Positions 1 through 11,907 of a DNA stretch of 64,000 nt are shown piece by piece. Made by a program: the position numbers and the translations under genes. Numbering within the stretch: the stretch's first letter is position 1; each line of letters begins with the position of its first letter. Source of the DNA: Arabidopsis thaliana (taxonomy: Eukaryota > Streptophyta > Magnoliopsida > Brassicales > Brassicaceae); contig NC_003076.8 in the NCBI RefSeq assembly GCF_000001735.4, positions 22,633,835-22,697,834 of the forward strand, given 5' to 3'. The notes below the pieces were generated by a model. The model ran no database searches and was not told the origin of the DNA. It saw only the letters and a program-made list of their open reading frames with translations.

Positions 1-989
1 GATCAAAGCTATTTATGAAAAACCACAAATAAATAATCATTTTATTTCTTCTATAACTAATAGTCTAGACTCTACACATAGCTTCTTCTTAATTTATTAA
101 ACTTTTAAAACACACTTGGGCGATGGTTTTGACGAAATTATCAATGTCAAGAAGAATGCAAACATCGTCGGACCAAAAACACTCCATTTTTCCGCTGACT
201 CTAATCATCAAAAAATTTTTATACATAACGAAATAAATACATACGCAAACCTGTTGTATGTGAAAATGGTAGAGAGCTTGTGGACCTGCCTTGGTGTTTC
301 CAGGAGAAAACAAATATTAAATTTGCCACTTGTGAACATTAAATCAGTTGTCACGTCTTATTCTTTACACAATAGAATAAGTAGATCCACACATGCGCAT
401 GCATACGAATTAACGTAGGGATTTAAGCCTAGATTAGAATTATTTTTAGAATTTAGGGTTGTCGCTAAGAATATGCACTAATTAAGTAGAAAGCGTGTAT
501 CTAGCTAGTAGGGTTCAATCTACATGACTTTCTGATCAATAACCACAAAATTTAGTAATGGAAGAATTTTTACGTTTTGATCTGAATCCAAATTCGGTTT
601 TCAAGTTTGTTAGAATCGTCACAGTACAATGTGAATTAGTGAATAAAAAAAACTAGAACAACAAGTTCTTTGATAGTTGGGACTGGTTACCATAACAATA
701 ACCAAAAGTATATTAACAGAAGAAAAAAATAAGAATGATGTAATTCTAATTGGTGTAAGAAAATACGAATTTTTAATGTTACTGAAATTATACATATTAT
801 ACAGCTAGCACTAACTAACAAACCAAGGAAAATACTTCTTTATTAAAAAAATACTGAAAACACGATAAAACCAGAGCAAACCTATCTATAAAAACCAAAA
901 AATTTCCTCACATTTACATATTTCCTCAATAAAGCTCTAACCTTTCTGATCAAAAACCCTTTTTATCAGCTTCTTCCTCTTTTGCGATC
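1..989. other. intergenic / left edge, no confident gene
   Basis: AT-rich sequence with no convincing coding region. On the minus strand about 90-310 there is a stretch with a plausible intron (donor near 255, acceptor near 194) that would join two short coding-like pieces, but I recognise no family and cannot find a start. The right end (about 890-989) is the pyrimidine-rich leader of the next gene. Confidence 0.5.
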
Positions 990-1439
990 ATGAAAACCTC
1001 CAACTTTCTCTCTATTCCGCATCTCTCTTCTCCTTCTTTATTGAAGGTAAACGCTTCAAAGTTTGCTAAACCTAGTCTGTCTTCTTCCTCGTCTACCAAA
1101 ATCCAAGCTTTACCATTTCTCTCTTCTTCCTCTCTTCCTCCGATCCGATCTGTCTCTTCATCTTTACTACTCCCAATCAAATGTAGCAAAAACGACGATA
1201 TAGAGACCAGAGAAAAGGCAGAGATTGGAAAGCTAAGAAAAAAAATACACAATTTGATCTTGGAAGGCAACATGGTGAAAGCAACATCAACCTTTGACGA
1301 CTGGAAATCAAAAAGAGATCCACTTTTTGAAGATGGTAAGACATCAAGACAAATCGTTCGGATGAGTCGTGGCGAGTTTGTGATTTATGTATGGGAAAAG
1401 TTCTTTGGCCCCCCATCGGAGCGTAAGAAGAAAGATTAA
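990..1439 (+). CDS. hypothetical small protein, likely plastid-targeted (149 aa)
   Basis: Single-exon ORF starting at an ATG and ending in TAA. I do not recognise a named family. Residues 1 to about 65 are rich in Ser, Leu, Pro and Lys and almost free of acidic residues, as in a chloroplast transit peptide. From about residue 68 the composition changes to a charged helical stretch (EIGKLRKKIHNLILEG), and the protein ends in an aromatic segment (FVIYVWEKFFGPP) before a lysine-rich tail. The leader upstream is CT-rich, which suits a transcribed gene. Downstream the probable 3' UTR is built from a 68-bp tandem repeat. It could correspond to the Arabidopsis hypothetical gene just left of At5g55900. 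The function is unknown; the plastid location is inferred from composition only. Confidence 0.6.
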   Translation: MKTSNFLSIPHLSSPSLLKVNASKFAKPSLSSSSSTKIQALPFLSSSSLPPIRSVSSSLLLPIKCSKNDDIETREKAEIGKLRKKIHNLILEGNMVKATSTFDDWKSKRDPLFEDGKTSRQIVRMSRGEFVIYVWEKFFGPPSERKKKD

Positions 1440-1618
1440 TTGAAGATCTTGCTGTGTTCATGTGAAGAAAGAGAGTCTTGAGATTTTAGTGTGTCGTTTT
1501 AGTTTAATTGAAGATCTTGCTGTGTTCATGTGAAGAAAGAGAGTCTTGAGATTTTAGTGTGTCGTTTTAGTTTAATCGAAGATCTTGCTGTGTTCATGTG
1601 AAGAAAGAGAGTCTTGAG
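1439..1618. repeat. 68-bp tandem repeat, about 2.6 copies
   Basis: Copies begin at about 1441, 1509 and 1577. Copies 1 and 2 are identical over the unit. The third differs at its first base (C for T) and stops after about 42 bp. The array starts right after the stop codon of the 149-aa ORF, so it forms that gene's presumed 3' UTR. Confidence 0.93.
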
Positions 1619-1667
1619 CTTTAGGGTTTTATTTTGGCCTTTGTTGTTGTGATTATCATTTGAATGC

Positions 1668-1716
1668 GTTAACACGTTAACGATTCTGTTAACAATTTAA
1701 CACGTTAACAATTCTG
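1668..1716. repeat. GTTAAC-rich short repeat
   Basis: Two copies of a unit of about 29 bp containing ACACGTTAAC followed by ATTCTGTTA. Each unit carries the palindrome GTTAAC. It lies just past the 68-bp array. Confidence 0.7.
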
Positions 1717-1719
1717 TTA

Positions 1720-3777
1720 CACAAAGAGGAGCTATGGGCTTTTAGTCGGCCTTCGTTTCTTCTGTAAAGTAGGTGTTATTAGTATTATTACTATGCAATT
1801 GAACAAAAAATTAAAATCCTACTCAGATATATAGTCAGATTAGCTCTCTTTGTAATTAGTTTTGTATACCAATAATAAGCAAGCAATTGTTAACCAACAA
1901 AATAGATCCAAGATAAGCATTTATACATTACATTACAAATGGAAGTTCCTTTTAATTATTCTATTTATTAAAAAAATCACGTTATACAACAACTCCATAG
2001 GCACCTTCTTATCCAAAGAAGTACATGTACAGTCACGTTCATCAGGATTCATAATCACTAGTTTTCCTTCTTTCGCAAGTCTTCCACAGCGATCAGCGCT
2101 AGCTGACGATGTAACAAGGAGGAGTTTGCATGCAGCAAGGAACTTGAGACGCCATTGTTAGACAGAAGAGGAGAGGATCTTACCAACACAGGTAAAAGTA
2201 TCTTCGTAAGCTATTCAAATCTTTGCTCTTGTTACCTTTTCACTTTGCTTATTCACAGTCGATCCTAATTTCAAAGAATCGTAAGAAATGTTAGAAGTCA
2301 AACCCTAAGAGATACAATAAAATTGCTACTTTTTCGAATAATTGGACAAAAAGTAATGTAAACTTGAACAAATGAAGGAAACCCTATCAAGAATGCAAGC
2401 AATACCTGAGTTTTGATCTTCCATGGCTCCTTGGTCTTTGGTTTAGTTTTGATTGTAAGAAAATGTACGTATATGACCAAACCATAAACATATATAGAGA
2501 AGTCTGGTTAATACTTCAAACCTCCTGTTATCTGAGTTATACCACTAATGTACCACTCATAAATTGCATTTTGTTTTTGTAAATAGTTGTTTTCCTGTCT
2601 CTATCACTTATTTCAATTTAATTAAGGCTGTTAATTTCGTAAATAGGGAACAAGAAATAATGAGTAAGAGCCAGAAACATGTAATTCATATATTGAAATA
2701 TATAATTTAATGTATAGCCAATAATATATAGGATGAGAAATAGCGCGCGGGAAAAGTATCAAGACCGGGTAATTCATGTATCCAAAGTTCTATATCAAAA
2801 GTGTACACTAATGAAATGCAGTATGAGACAGAAATCCGGGTAATGAGAAGAGTTTTAAAATTTTATAAAGCTAAAGCTAAACCACAACCTAAACTCTCAC
2901 TATTTGGTAAGAATCACTTTTTAAAGTCCGGTCCAAACCGATTACTCACGATTTTTGGAGAAATGAACACACTCTAATTTCATAAAAAACAAGTAAACAA
3001 CTTTAAAAATGGCCTCATTAATTCTTAATCCCATCAACTAACTTAGATAGAAATTGCTAAAACCAACTCGAAGCTGAAAGCCTTGGACAATATAGTCAAT
3101 ACACTTTGTTTTAACATTAAAGGAAACGTTTTGTTGATAATCACAACCAGTAATCGAGCTTACCTGATATCGAATCTCTTGACATTTCTTCCTTTTAATT
3201 TTACATAAATTTTGGTCTTTTTCATTTTGTATATAAATTCAGTTTTTCCAAACTTATGTTTCTATTATGTTCATTAAAACTACTAAACATTTTACCAAGT
3301 TTTTTTTTTTTTTTTTGTTAACGTGTTGTCTTACATAAAAATTTCTTAAAAAATTGTTTACATATGAGCCTTATAAAATGATATCAATCATATGTAGATT
3401 GATATTCTGTCACCAAGTTGATGAATGATAGTAATGATATTAAATACACGATTATGTGTGTTGACATGAGATAAAAAGTGTATAGAAAAATGTAGAAATG
3501 AGAAAAAATCAAAAGGTTAGCATTTATTTATGGAAGTCGATTTCACCTTTGATTTTGTTTTCCAAATTGTTAATTGTTGGAATACCAAACGTGTCGAAAC
3601 TGTGGTACAAAAGATCATCATTAGTCCCATAACACACACTTTTTATTTATTACTGTACTTAATTAATAAACAGCAGAATATAGTATAATTTTATTACTCT
3701 CTCTTCTTCTTCTTCCTCTTCTCAAAAACTTTCAGTTTCGATCTCTCCTAAAAAGTTTGAACTTTCCGTCGAATCAA
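1720..3777. other. intergenic stretch with one decayed gene fragment
   Basis: AT-rich sequence without a supported intact gene. It holds the fragment listed at 2090-2200. The last 100 bp (about 3690-3777) are a CT-rich leader leading into the sucrase/ferredoxin-like gene. Confidence 0.6.
2090..2200 (-). pseudogene. decayed gene fragment related to 40150-40330
   Basis: Read on the minus strand, a splice-donor-like TTG|GTAAGATC is followed by a CT-rich stretch and then ATGGCGTCTC. The same order of motifs occurs on the minus strand at 40220-40270. One frame further along shows a hydrophobic run and a short Cys-containing segment, but all frames are interrupted by stops. It looks like an old copy of an exon end plus intron. 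The parent gene is not recognised. Confidence 0.35.
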
Positions 3778-5768
3778 ATGGGAAGCGGAAGATATCTAGA
3801 CGACCCTTTAACATTTACTAGAAACCCACCTTCCTCGTCGTCTCCAATCACCGAATCTAGCTTTCTCGCAGAATCGATCTCTCGCTCTGGTAGCTTCGAG
3901 AGTGGGAGCTTACGAGGAGGCGATGGTGATTGCTTTAGCGACGTCGATTTCGCACTTGATAAACTCGCTGGGACTGTACAGTTCTACGAGAGGCATGTCT
4001 TCTTGTGCTACAAAAAACCATCCGTTTGGCCTGCGAGGATCGAAGCTTCTGAGTTTGATCGGTTACCGAGGCTTCTCTCCTCCGTTATATCGGCGAGGAA
4101 GAGTAGTATGAAGAAAGAGGTGATTTTGTTTTGAGGGACAAAATTTAAAGTTCCAGAATTTACTGTGGTATTAAGTAGCCTTAGGTCTGAGAATCTCTGT
4201 AGTTTTGGTCTCCATGGGTTTGTGATTCTAACTTAGGGGAGACTTAGAGTAAATCCCTAAGAAAGGTTTCGCCAGTGAACATTCCTAATCTGCAATATGA
4301 GTTTAAAAGGCACTTCTTTGTTTTTGTCTTGTGAAGAGCTTCTTAGATCTCAGTGAGTCGTTTCTCCTGAGGATATTTGGGATTTTTCTTGAGGCATTTT
4401 TTTATTGGCAAGATTCAATGCTTTACAACTTAGGAACTGTTAGTTTGTTTGTAAAAGGTTTCAGAATACACAATTCTAGTGTACTGACTTTGAAGGAACC
4501 CTTACTTACAATGTAGCTTCTTATTATCTTGCACATCAGTTATAAACTATCTTTTGGGTCTTTTAGATGTCTTTCTGATGTTTTTTTATCTATGCGTTGA
4601 ATTGCAGACTTTACTCACAATATGTGAGGGACATGATGGTTCAGAGACATCAAATGGGGATGTTCTGATATTTCCAGATATGATCAGATACAGGTACTAC
4701 TCAGTTAATATTGTGGTTGATGATTCTTAATAAACGGTAACTCATTTTGGCAATTTCAAAAAAATGCAGAAGGTTGACTCATTTTGATGTGGACACATTT
4801 GTTGAGGAGGTGCTTGTGAAGGGTGTTGAGTGGTTGCCTGGAAATCCTGAATCTCTTAGTAGTTCATATGTCTTTGTATGTTGTCATGGATCTCGAGACC
4901 GGCGATGTGGGGTTTGTGGACCTTCTCTAGTTAGTCGATTCAGAGAAGAAATTGACTCGTGTGGTCTTCGAGGTGAAGTTTCAGTCAGCCCTTGTTCTCA
5001 CATTGGTGGTCACAAATACACTGGAGATGTTATCATCTATGGATTAAATATCAACCAGAGAGTCACAGGACACTGGTAAGTAAACTAAGGCTAGCTTTGG
5101 AGTAAAAAGATTTGAGTGTGCAACCATAAAGAGTTCTATGCGAGTTTTAACTTATTAAGTAATTCTTGTCTCTTAGGTATGGATGTGTGACTCTAGAGGA
5201 TGTTCCTCTTTTGTTGGAGCAACACATTAACAAAGGCGAAATTGTAGACCGGCTTTGGAGGTATAGAAGATCAAAGCTTCTTGATTTAGACAGTCTCTAA
5301 AAAGAATTTCGGCCTTTAAACAACACTTATTGATTGTTTTCCAGGGGTGAAATGGGTCTGCCAGAAGAAGATCAGAAGAAAACTCAAGAACAAAGGTTAC
5401 AATTAAACAGCGAAAAGATCAGCAACAGAGAGGTGACTCAAGAATCAGTTAATAATAGTATCTGTTGCCAGTCTCGAGCTGTCCCAGAGCTGAACGGTAG
5501 TGGTTGCCAACAAAATGGGAACTCCTCTTACTGTCTGGAGGAGATTCACACAGAGAAAAATACCTCGGAGAGAGTAACCTCTGTAAAAAATGCATCTCTT
5601 CGGATAGGAAGCAGCGAGAATGGATCTTCTGGTGGATTCAAGGTTTGTGCGGTGATGTCAATGTGGTTGGAGACTTGGGAGAGAGAAGATACATATGCTG
5701 CTTTAGCTGTTGCTTGTGCTGCTGCATCTGTGGCTATTGCTTATAACTGCTATAAACAATTGAAATGA
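3778..5768 (+). CDS. sucrase/ferredoxin-like protein with bis-His [2Fe-2S] motif (413 aa)
   Basis: Five exons: 3778-4119, 4608-4693, 4770-5075, 5177-5260, 5345-5768. They join in phase to give 413 aa, the length I recall for At5g55900. The start is the ATG at 3778; in-frame TTG upstream is ignored. The family (Suc_Fer-like, fungal Apd1/Aim32) has a thioredoxin-like ferredoxin fold. The cluster ligands of Apd1 follow C-x8-C and H-x3-H spacing, and here Cys180 and Cys189 (CCHGSRDRRC) and His220 and His224 (HIGGH) match it exactly. The N-terminus is Ser/Pro-rich. The acidic, Gln-rich region after residue 275 is probably a linker. Residues about 390-406 form an Ala-rich hydrophobic helix, suggesting a tail-anchored membrane protein. 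The reaction and substrate are unknown. It converges on D6PK, about 450 bp between stops. Confidence 0.92.
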
Positions 5769-6220
5769 AGCTATGTGTTTTATATTTAGCTTCTATGCAA
5801 TGGTAATTATCTCAGTCTTTAGATTAGTTGTTTCCTCTTCGTCTGTACAGAGTTAGAAGAGGGTTTTAACTCTTAAGTAAGAACTGCTTGTTGATAACAT
5901 ATGATTATTATATATCCATTTGTAAGTAATTACGGGTTTAGTCAATTTGGTTTAGAGTTCAGATCAATGAAAAGCAAGGAACTTTTGAGGTTTTGATATG
6001 GTGGATTAATGGATTCTCAATGGTTCGTGTCTAACATTAAACTCAAGAAGATGGTACAGAGACTGTCTCACAACTTTGAAGAATGATTACAAATCTCATA
6101 ACTTTTTCCAAGACGTGAAAATTAAAAAGAAGAAAAAAAAAGAAACACATTTGTAGAAAACACTAAACAGAATTTGCAAAGAAACAATAATGAGAATCAT
6201 CAACTGTGGAAACAGTTTCT
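5769..6220. other. convergent 3' region
   Basis: Space of 452 bp between the stop of the sucrase/ferredoxin-like gene and the stop of D6PK. It must hold both 3' UTRs. I see no other feature. Confidence 0.6.
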
Positions 6221-7800
6221 TCAGAAGAAATCAAACTCAAGATAATTACTCTGATCAGATCTTACACTCGAAGATGCGGCTGCTGGCACAGTAGGAGTAG
6301 GATTCAAAGCTTCAAGATCAACCGGTTTAGGAATCTCCGGTGGACTGGCACATCGAACCAGAGCCCAATTCACTCCTTCAAAGAAAGGATGTTGCTTTAT
6401 CTCTGTTGCTCCACGCTTATAAGCTAATCTATGTTGTGGCTCCTTCACAAGCAAACTCCTTATCAAATCCCTAGCTGCGAAGCTAACAACCGGAGATTCA
6501 GGGAATCTAAGAGGCTGACCAACCACGTTGAAGAGCGTTGCTCGATTTCCTGACCCTTTAAACGGTGTTTTACCAAACAATAGTTCATAAAGAAAGATCC
6601 CAAAGGTCCACCAATCAACTGCACTTCCATGTCCTTCACCTTTGATGATCTCTGGAGCTAAGTACTCGTGTGTGCCAACAAAAGACATAGAACGGGCGCC
6701 TGTGGGCTCTGCAACGAGTTCTGGTAACGGAGTTACTTGGTGGTTCCCGTTTTCGGTTTTCGGTTTCTTGTCTTTCTTGGATTTCGATGAGAAGAACCGA
6801 GGACCGAAGCAAGATGTTGGAGCCATTGAGATGCAAGATGGTTGCTGGATGCATGCAGGTTGTTGCGAGCAAGAAACCGAATTCTTCGACAAGCCTTCGG
6901 ATCCAACATTAGCTGATCTGACTATAGAGAGGCTCACAGTACATCTCAGGGAGAGATCAAAATCCGAAAGCATCACGTGCCCATCATCTCTCACAAGAAC
7001 GTTCTCGGGTTTCAGATCACGGTAAATGATCCCAAGCATGTGTAAATATTCCATTGCAAGAAGCACTTCCGCGACATAAAACCTGCAAAACAGCAAGTCA
7101 CTAAGGTTATATAAACGCACAAAACTAGATTCTTAGATAAAGAAAGTTTAGAAAAAGTTTCTTACTTAGCTGCTTGCTCGGTGAAGCGTTTCCCGGGTTG
7201 TCTCTGCCTTAGTGTATGCAAATCACCACCAGGACAAAACTCCATCACCAAACAAGAGAACTTCTCTGTCTCAAAATGACTATACAAAGTCGGAAGAAAC
7301 GGGTGATCAAGACACTGCAATATCTCTCTTTCAGTTTGAGCCCTAAGAAGCTTTTTCCGGCTAGCCAAAGCAGTTTTATCCATAACCTTCATCGCAAAAT
7401 AACACCTAGTTCCATTCAACTCAGCAAGATGAACAGTTCCAATATCTCCACATCCTAACCTCTTCAAGAGCCTAAAATGATTCAAACCCAAACCACCATG
7501 TTTAGTTCTAACAGCTTGAATAGCTTCCCATCTCACATCATTAGCCTTGTGAGGTTTGTTGATACTGCTACTAAAGCTGCTACAAGTGCTCTCATCGCTT
7601 ATATCACTGCTTGTACTTGGTCTACAAGTGCTACTCTTTCCACTCTCACCTTGCTCGTTGATCTTACTATTACCGGTTTTGCCATCACTACTTGGATCAG
7701 CGAAAGACAAACTCGAAGATACTTGATCTGCTAAAGTGTTGATTGACATACTTTGACTGGAATTGGTAAGTGATCCTTCTGGAGTTTTTGAAGCCATCAT
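6221..7800 (-). CDS. D6PK: D6 protein kinase, AGC VIIIa kinase (498 aa)
   Basis: Two exons on the minus strand, 7800-7166 and 7082-6221, joined in phase: 498 aa, as known for D6PK (At5g55910). The Ser-rich N-terminus covers residues 1-85. The Gly-rich loop is GCGDIG (116-121) and the ATP lysine is Lys138. The catalytic loop is YRDLKPEN with Asp234. DFD (252-254) replaces DFG, the hallmark of plant AGC VIII kinases. An insertion (about 258-340) carries a polybasic run KSKKDKKPK (312-320), known in this family to bind membrane phospholipid. Ser345 before [11 protein letters not shown] is the PDK1 target reported for D6PK. The C-terminus ends in FDFF. D6PK phosphorylates PIN auxin exporters at the basal plasma membrane. 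The first of two adjacent ATGs (7800) was chosen. The leader contains an intron and a short uORF. Confidence 0.97.
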
Positions 7801-7859
7801 TAACACAGAGCAATCTTAAACACCAATTCCTTCTTCCCTGAGATTTAAAGAACTTGTCT

Positions 7860-7895
7860 TTACTCTCTAGTAATCAATACTGTCACAGATTCCAT
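7860..7895 (-). promoter_or_regulatory. 11-codon upstream ORF in D6PK leader
   Basis: An ATG at 7895 opens 11 codons ending in TAA at 7860, 60 bp upstream of the D6PK start and downstream of the leader intron acceptor (7912), so it should be in the mature mRNA. It does not overlap the main ORF. An effect on translation is inferred. Confidence 0.55.
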
Positions 7896-7911
7896 CAACG
7901 AGTGGCCTGAT

Positions 7912-8274
7912 CTATAGTCATCAAAACAAAACAATAGCATCAGTTTAAAGCTGGATTGAGAAGACTCAGAAACAACAATCACGGATCTTACTACAGATGA
8001 AAGTTTAAGTAGATGCACAAAATTTTACCCAAATTGAAATATCAAATCTAAGTGACAAATCAATTAAAGCTCTTCATGCAAAAAGTTTGGATTTTTATTT
8101 TGAGTCTTTAAGGGTAAAAACAGATCTCGTTAAAGTAAAGAAGAAGAAGAGGCAAAATAAAGAACTTTTGGATCTAGCAAGAATCAGAGAATAAAACCCA
8201 GAAAAAGAAGAAATAAAAAGAACAGAGCTTTAGAGAGAGAGAGAGAGAGAGAGAGAGACCCAATAAATCGTTAC
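7912..8274 (-). other. 5' UTR intron of D6PK
   Basis: On the minus strand CAG|GTAACG at 8274 is a good donor and GACTATAG at 7912 a good acceptor after a pyrimidine-rich stretch. The intron would contain the (GA)n run at 8232-8258. Inferred from splice signals only. Confidence 0.6.
8232..8258. repeat. (GA)n microsatellite
   Basis: About 13 uninterrupted GA units, reading as CT on the D6PK sense strand. More GA-rich sequence follows at 8340-8540 around the probable transcription start. Confidence 0.9.
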
Positions 8275-8539
8275 CTGAAAGTGAAGATTTTTGAGCGATA
8301 AAGATCACGAGATACCCTTTTCGAAGCAAAGGGAAGGAGAAGTAGAAGAAAAAAGGAAGGAGAGGGAAAGAGAGAGAACAGTCACTGTTCATGTAAGGCT
8401 GTAGAGAGAGAAAGAGATGTAAGAACACATCTGCTTGCTTCCATGGAAATGGGGATAGATAGAGAGAGGGAGAGAGAGGAGAGAGTGTTGTTAAGAGAGA
8501 GAGAGAATTGGGTCTACCATGAAAAGAGGGAAGAGGAGA

Positions 8540-11500
8540 GAGAGGGTCAAATAAAAAGTTGAATACTTTTTTTTATTTTTTTTATTTTGAGGGAATTTCA
8601 ATTATTTCAATGTATTTTTTTTTGTTTTCTCCAAAATGGAAGACATATGTTTACATCAAGAATGCTCTCGCGAGCTGTTAATAATTTTAGGCTTTTTAGG
8701 GCAACCAAATTTTTATTGATACATGTTATTGTATATTTCCTACATGTTTACTTTATATTTTGATTTTCTAAATAATTGTCTATAGAAATTTTTATATATA
8801 TTTACCAAAAAAATTCCTTTTTGATTCTTTAAATTATTAAACACATCAATTTAAATTATTAAAATTCAACATTCTTATCTTTCATCTATTCTCATGAATC
8901 TGTCATGTGCCTTTTACTTGATGATAAAAAAAATTGATGTTTACCTCTATGCATAAATTTATGGATTTTACATATTTAGCTTAAGTTTTCACACGAGTTT
9001 TTCAGTTTAGCAATTCTAAGTAAGAACTATTGTGAATGCACATTTTTGTTAGAAGGACAATCCCATATGCGTGCCACCAAACTATAATTTTCTGTTTTAT
9101 TTATGCGGTTTGGAAAACATCGTCCTAAGCGTATGTTTTCGTCATCATGCAGCATCTTCGGAAGTTTCTTCTTGTGTTCTAATGGGTGAAACTTGAGGCA
9201 TTAAATGAACATTAGCGCATACCATATCACAAAGAGTTTTGCATCTTTTCGGATTGCCAATAGATGATAAATCTTATAAGCTGAATGAAGACATAACAAT
9301 AGATATTTTATATCTCGATTTCTTTTGTTATCAATTCCATTTACATCCAGTGTTCATCCAATTTTATGGTCGAAATAATACTTTCTAAAAGCTTGTTAGC
9401 ATCCGTCAAACATTCTGTTTTCAAATTTTTAGTGAAAGTTTTTGTCATTTACCAAAATCAATAAAAAAAAATCTTTTAAGTTTTTAAAAATAACTAAACA
9501 TTCCAAAATTGTATAAACCTTTAAAAAATTTCCCTAATAACAAATACGTAAATTGGTCATGTGTATTAATTTTATTTTATTTTTTTACTAAACACACCAA
9601 ACAATTATTTAAAATTAGACTCACCATTGTTTGAAACTTGAGAGTTCCAAAAGATGCCCCTAAAACTTTTCAGCAAATTCTTATTTATTGCCCAATAATA
9701 AGTTTCCTTAGATTCTAAGATTATATTTCATGTATTTTATTTTTTTTCCCCCACATTTAAATCGAACAGAAACAATGTTTTTTTAGAAATGGTTCAACAG
9801 GTAGTTGACAAACCAGAAGATTGTTCAACATAAAAGAACACAAGTGGGTATAATTTGTTCATTTCCTCATATCTCAAATAATTCATATTTTAACCTCATG
9901 CTCTTATTAGATCCAATTACTGCGTCAATTTTTAATCGAGAAGCTCAGATCCAATAACGACAATTGCTACACGATCGGCTTGTGACGTGAAACGCGAGTG
10001 GGGAATCTTTCTTCATTATAATCCCATTTCTTTAGGTTAAAAATACTGCAATAATAACAAAATAAAAGGTTTAGTTTATTAAAATGTTTTGTTTACCATG
10101 ATACTTGAGGGATTAAGGTTTCTAAGTTTCTTCATTACAATTTAAATCATAGCTGGACACTGTCACTAAGGATGCTTTAACATTTAAATGGTAAGAATAT
10201 CCATTTTTATACAAGTTTCTAGGTTTACTCTTAGATTTAGATCGAGTCCTCTCAAAGTCTTAATTATATTATTTTCTTAACAAATTCATAGAGATTCAAT
10301 GGTTAAAAGATTTATCGTGAAAATTAAAGATTCGAGTGTTCCTACAATGAGATTAATCATTATTGGTGGTAGTTGTGAATGCTTTAAATAGCAAAAATAC
10401 CTAGTTCTTTTATGTCCAAAAAAACTAGTTTTTTTTTTTTGGTAAGCTCCAAAAAAACTAGTTTAGAGTTTGGTTTAGATCTCTTTGTTGTAACTTATAA
10501 ATATAATGATAGAGATTTCTATTTATTATCAATCAAAACAACTTCTACACGCAAATTCGTTTACCTAATATTTTTTAATATTTTAATGTTCTTTCCAGTT
10601 TTGTTTTTGTTTCACTAAAGTCAGCCAAAATAATTCAATTATGATGGGCATATTATAAAAAAAATTACAGTAATTTTGTTCTTTATTTCCAATAATATGT
10701 CATATACTGTACACTTGTTTTCAGTTAATTTCTGTTTGATTAGTTTATTATCCACTCTACTTTAGTACAACCCAAATGTCAGAACATAGTCCACATGATT
10801 TTGTTTGACGTAAAGTTATAAATAATAGTCCACCTGATTTATTTTATTATCTTCTTTTTGTTTATAAAATAACCATCTTTTTCCCTTACAAAAATGTTCT
10901 TTATAACAGCAGACAAAAAAAATGTTCTTTCGAATATAATAAAATCAGGAAGAAAGTAAACAAGAAAAATATATGAAATTATTCATACCATAATAATACA
11001 AAAATTGATTGATTGGAACATATAATCGACCAGTTAGATATCTTTAATGATTTTCGATTATTTGAAATACATATTTATAAAAAGAATGAATAATGCAAAT
11101 AAAAAAAGAAAAAGGAAGAGTTAAGGATAAATAATCAAATTAAAATTGAGAGGTCCCCAAACAAGATCTGACAAAGATAGATGAAGAATGGGTTGTCATG
11201 TTCTCCAACACAAGTCCCACTTTGGTGTGAGAGTTTCTCAATCTCTCTCTCTAACTTCTTACAACCAATCAACAGCTCACTGCCAAATCCCTAATTTTTT
11301 TTAAAAAACAGTTCTCTGAAAAATAAGAAAAACTAAACTGAAACAATTCTGAGCCTTTCAATTTCATATATTTTGTTTGGTTTCATACAATTATGGTTTG
11401 ATATAGTTTGGTTTGAGTCAATTCCAACATATGAAGTGATGAATTAACAAATTAATTAAAAAGTTGATAATTAATCATTTGAACTTAAAATTAACAAAAT

Positions 11501-11907
11501 TTAGTATATTCATTTCGGTTTGTTCCAACTACATTTAGGTTAAAAAATGTTGGGTTTTTCGAAATAAAAAATATTTAGGTTAGTAGTTATAGTTTTTTTT
11601 TTGGCCACCCCTAGTTTGGTTCTTGAGTAAAAATAACAGCAATTTAGTGATCGGCTCAAGAACACAACTTAACTTTGATTCTCTTAAAAGATTTTTTTCT
11701 GAAACAAAACTTTTGGACATTTAAGGTGGTCTGCCCACGGAGTCCAACAGAGTGCTCACTCTGGGTGCTTTTAACGTTGCACAAATCTCGTCGTGAATAA
11801 ACAAAAACAAGAAAGCCAATATATGGCACAAGCCTACTATAACCATAGATGATAACGTTTTCGCAAATGTTTTTTCTTCTCTTTGATGAAAAAACACTGA
11901 ATCATCA
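8540..11907. other. 3.4-kb gene-free AT-rich stretch
   Basis: Between the D6PK promoter and the 3' end of OLI2. All ORFs are short and lack family features. One of 68 codons at 10412 consists mostly of a repeated AAAAAAACTAGTTT motif. No RNA gene or complete mobile element was recognised. Confidence 0.6.

Noticed and set aside
89..313. minus-strand coding-like pieces with a possible intron near the left edge
   Set aside because: Splice sites are plausible, but no start, upstream exon or family could be identified, and the pieces are too short to judge.
6642..7025. 127-codon plus-strand ORF opposite D6PK
   Set aside because: It lies wholly inside the D6PK second exon on the other strand. It is explained by the coding sequence of D6PK.
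10412..10618. 68-codon ORF
   Set aside because: Its first half is a repeated A-run plus ACTAGTTT motif, and the remainder is AT-rich with no features.
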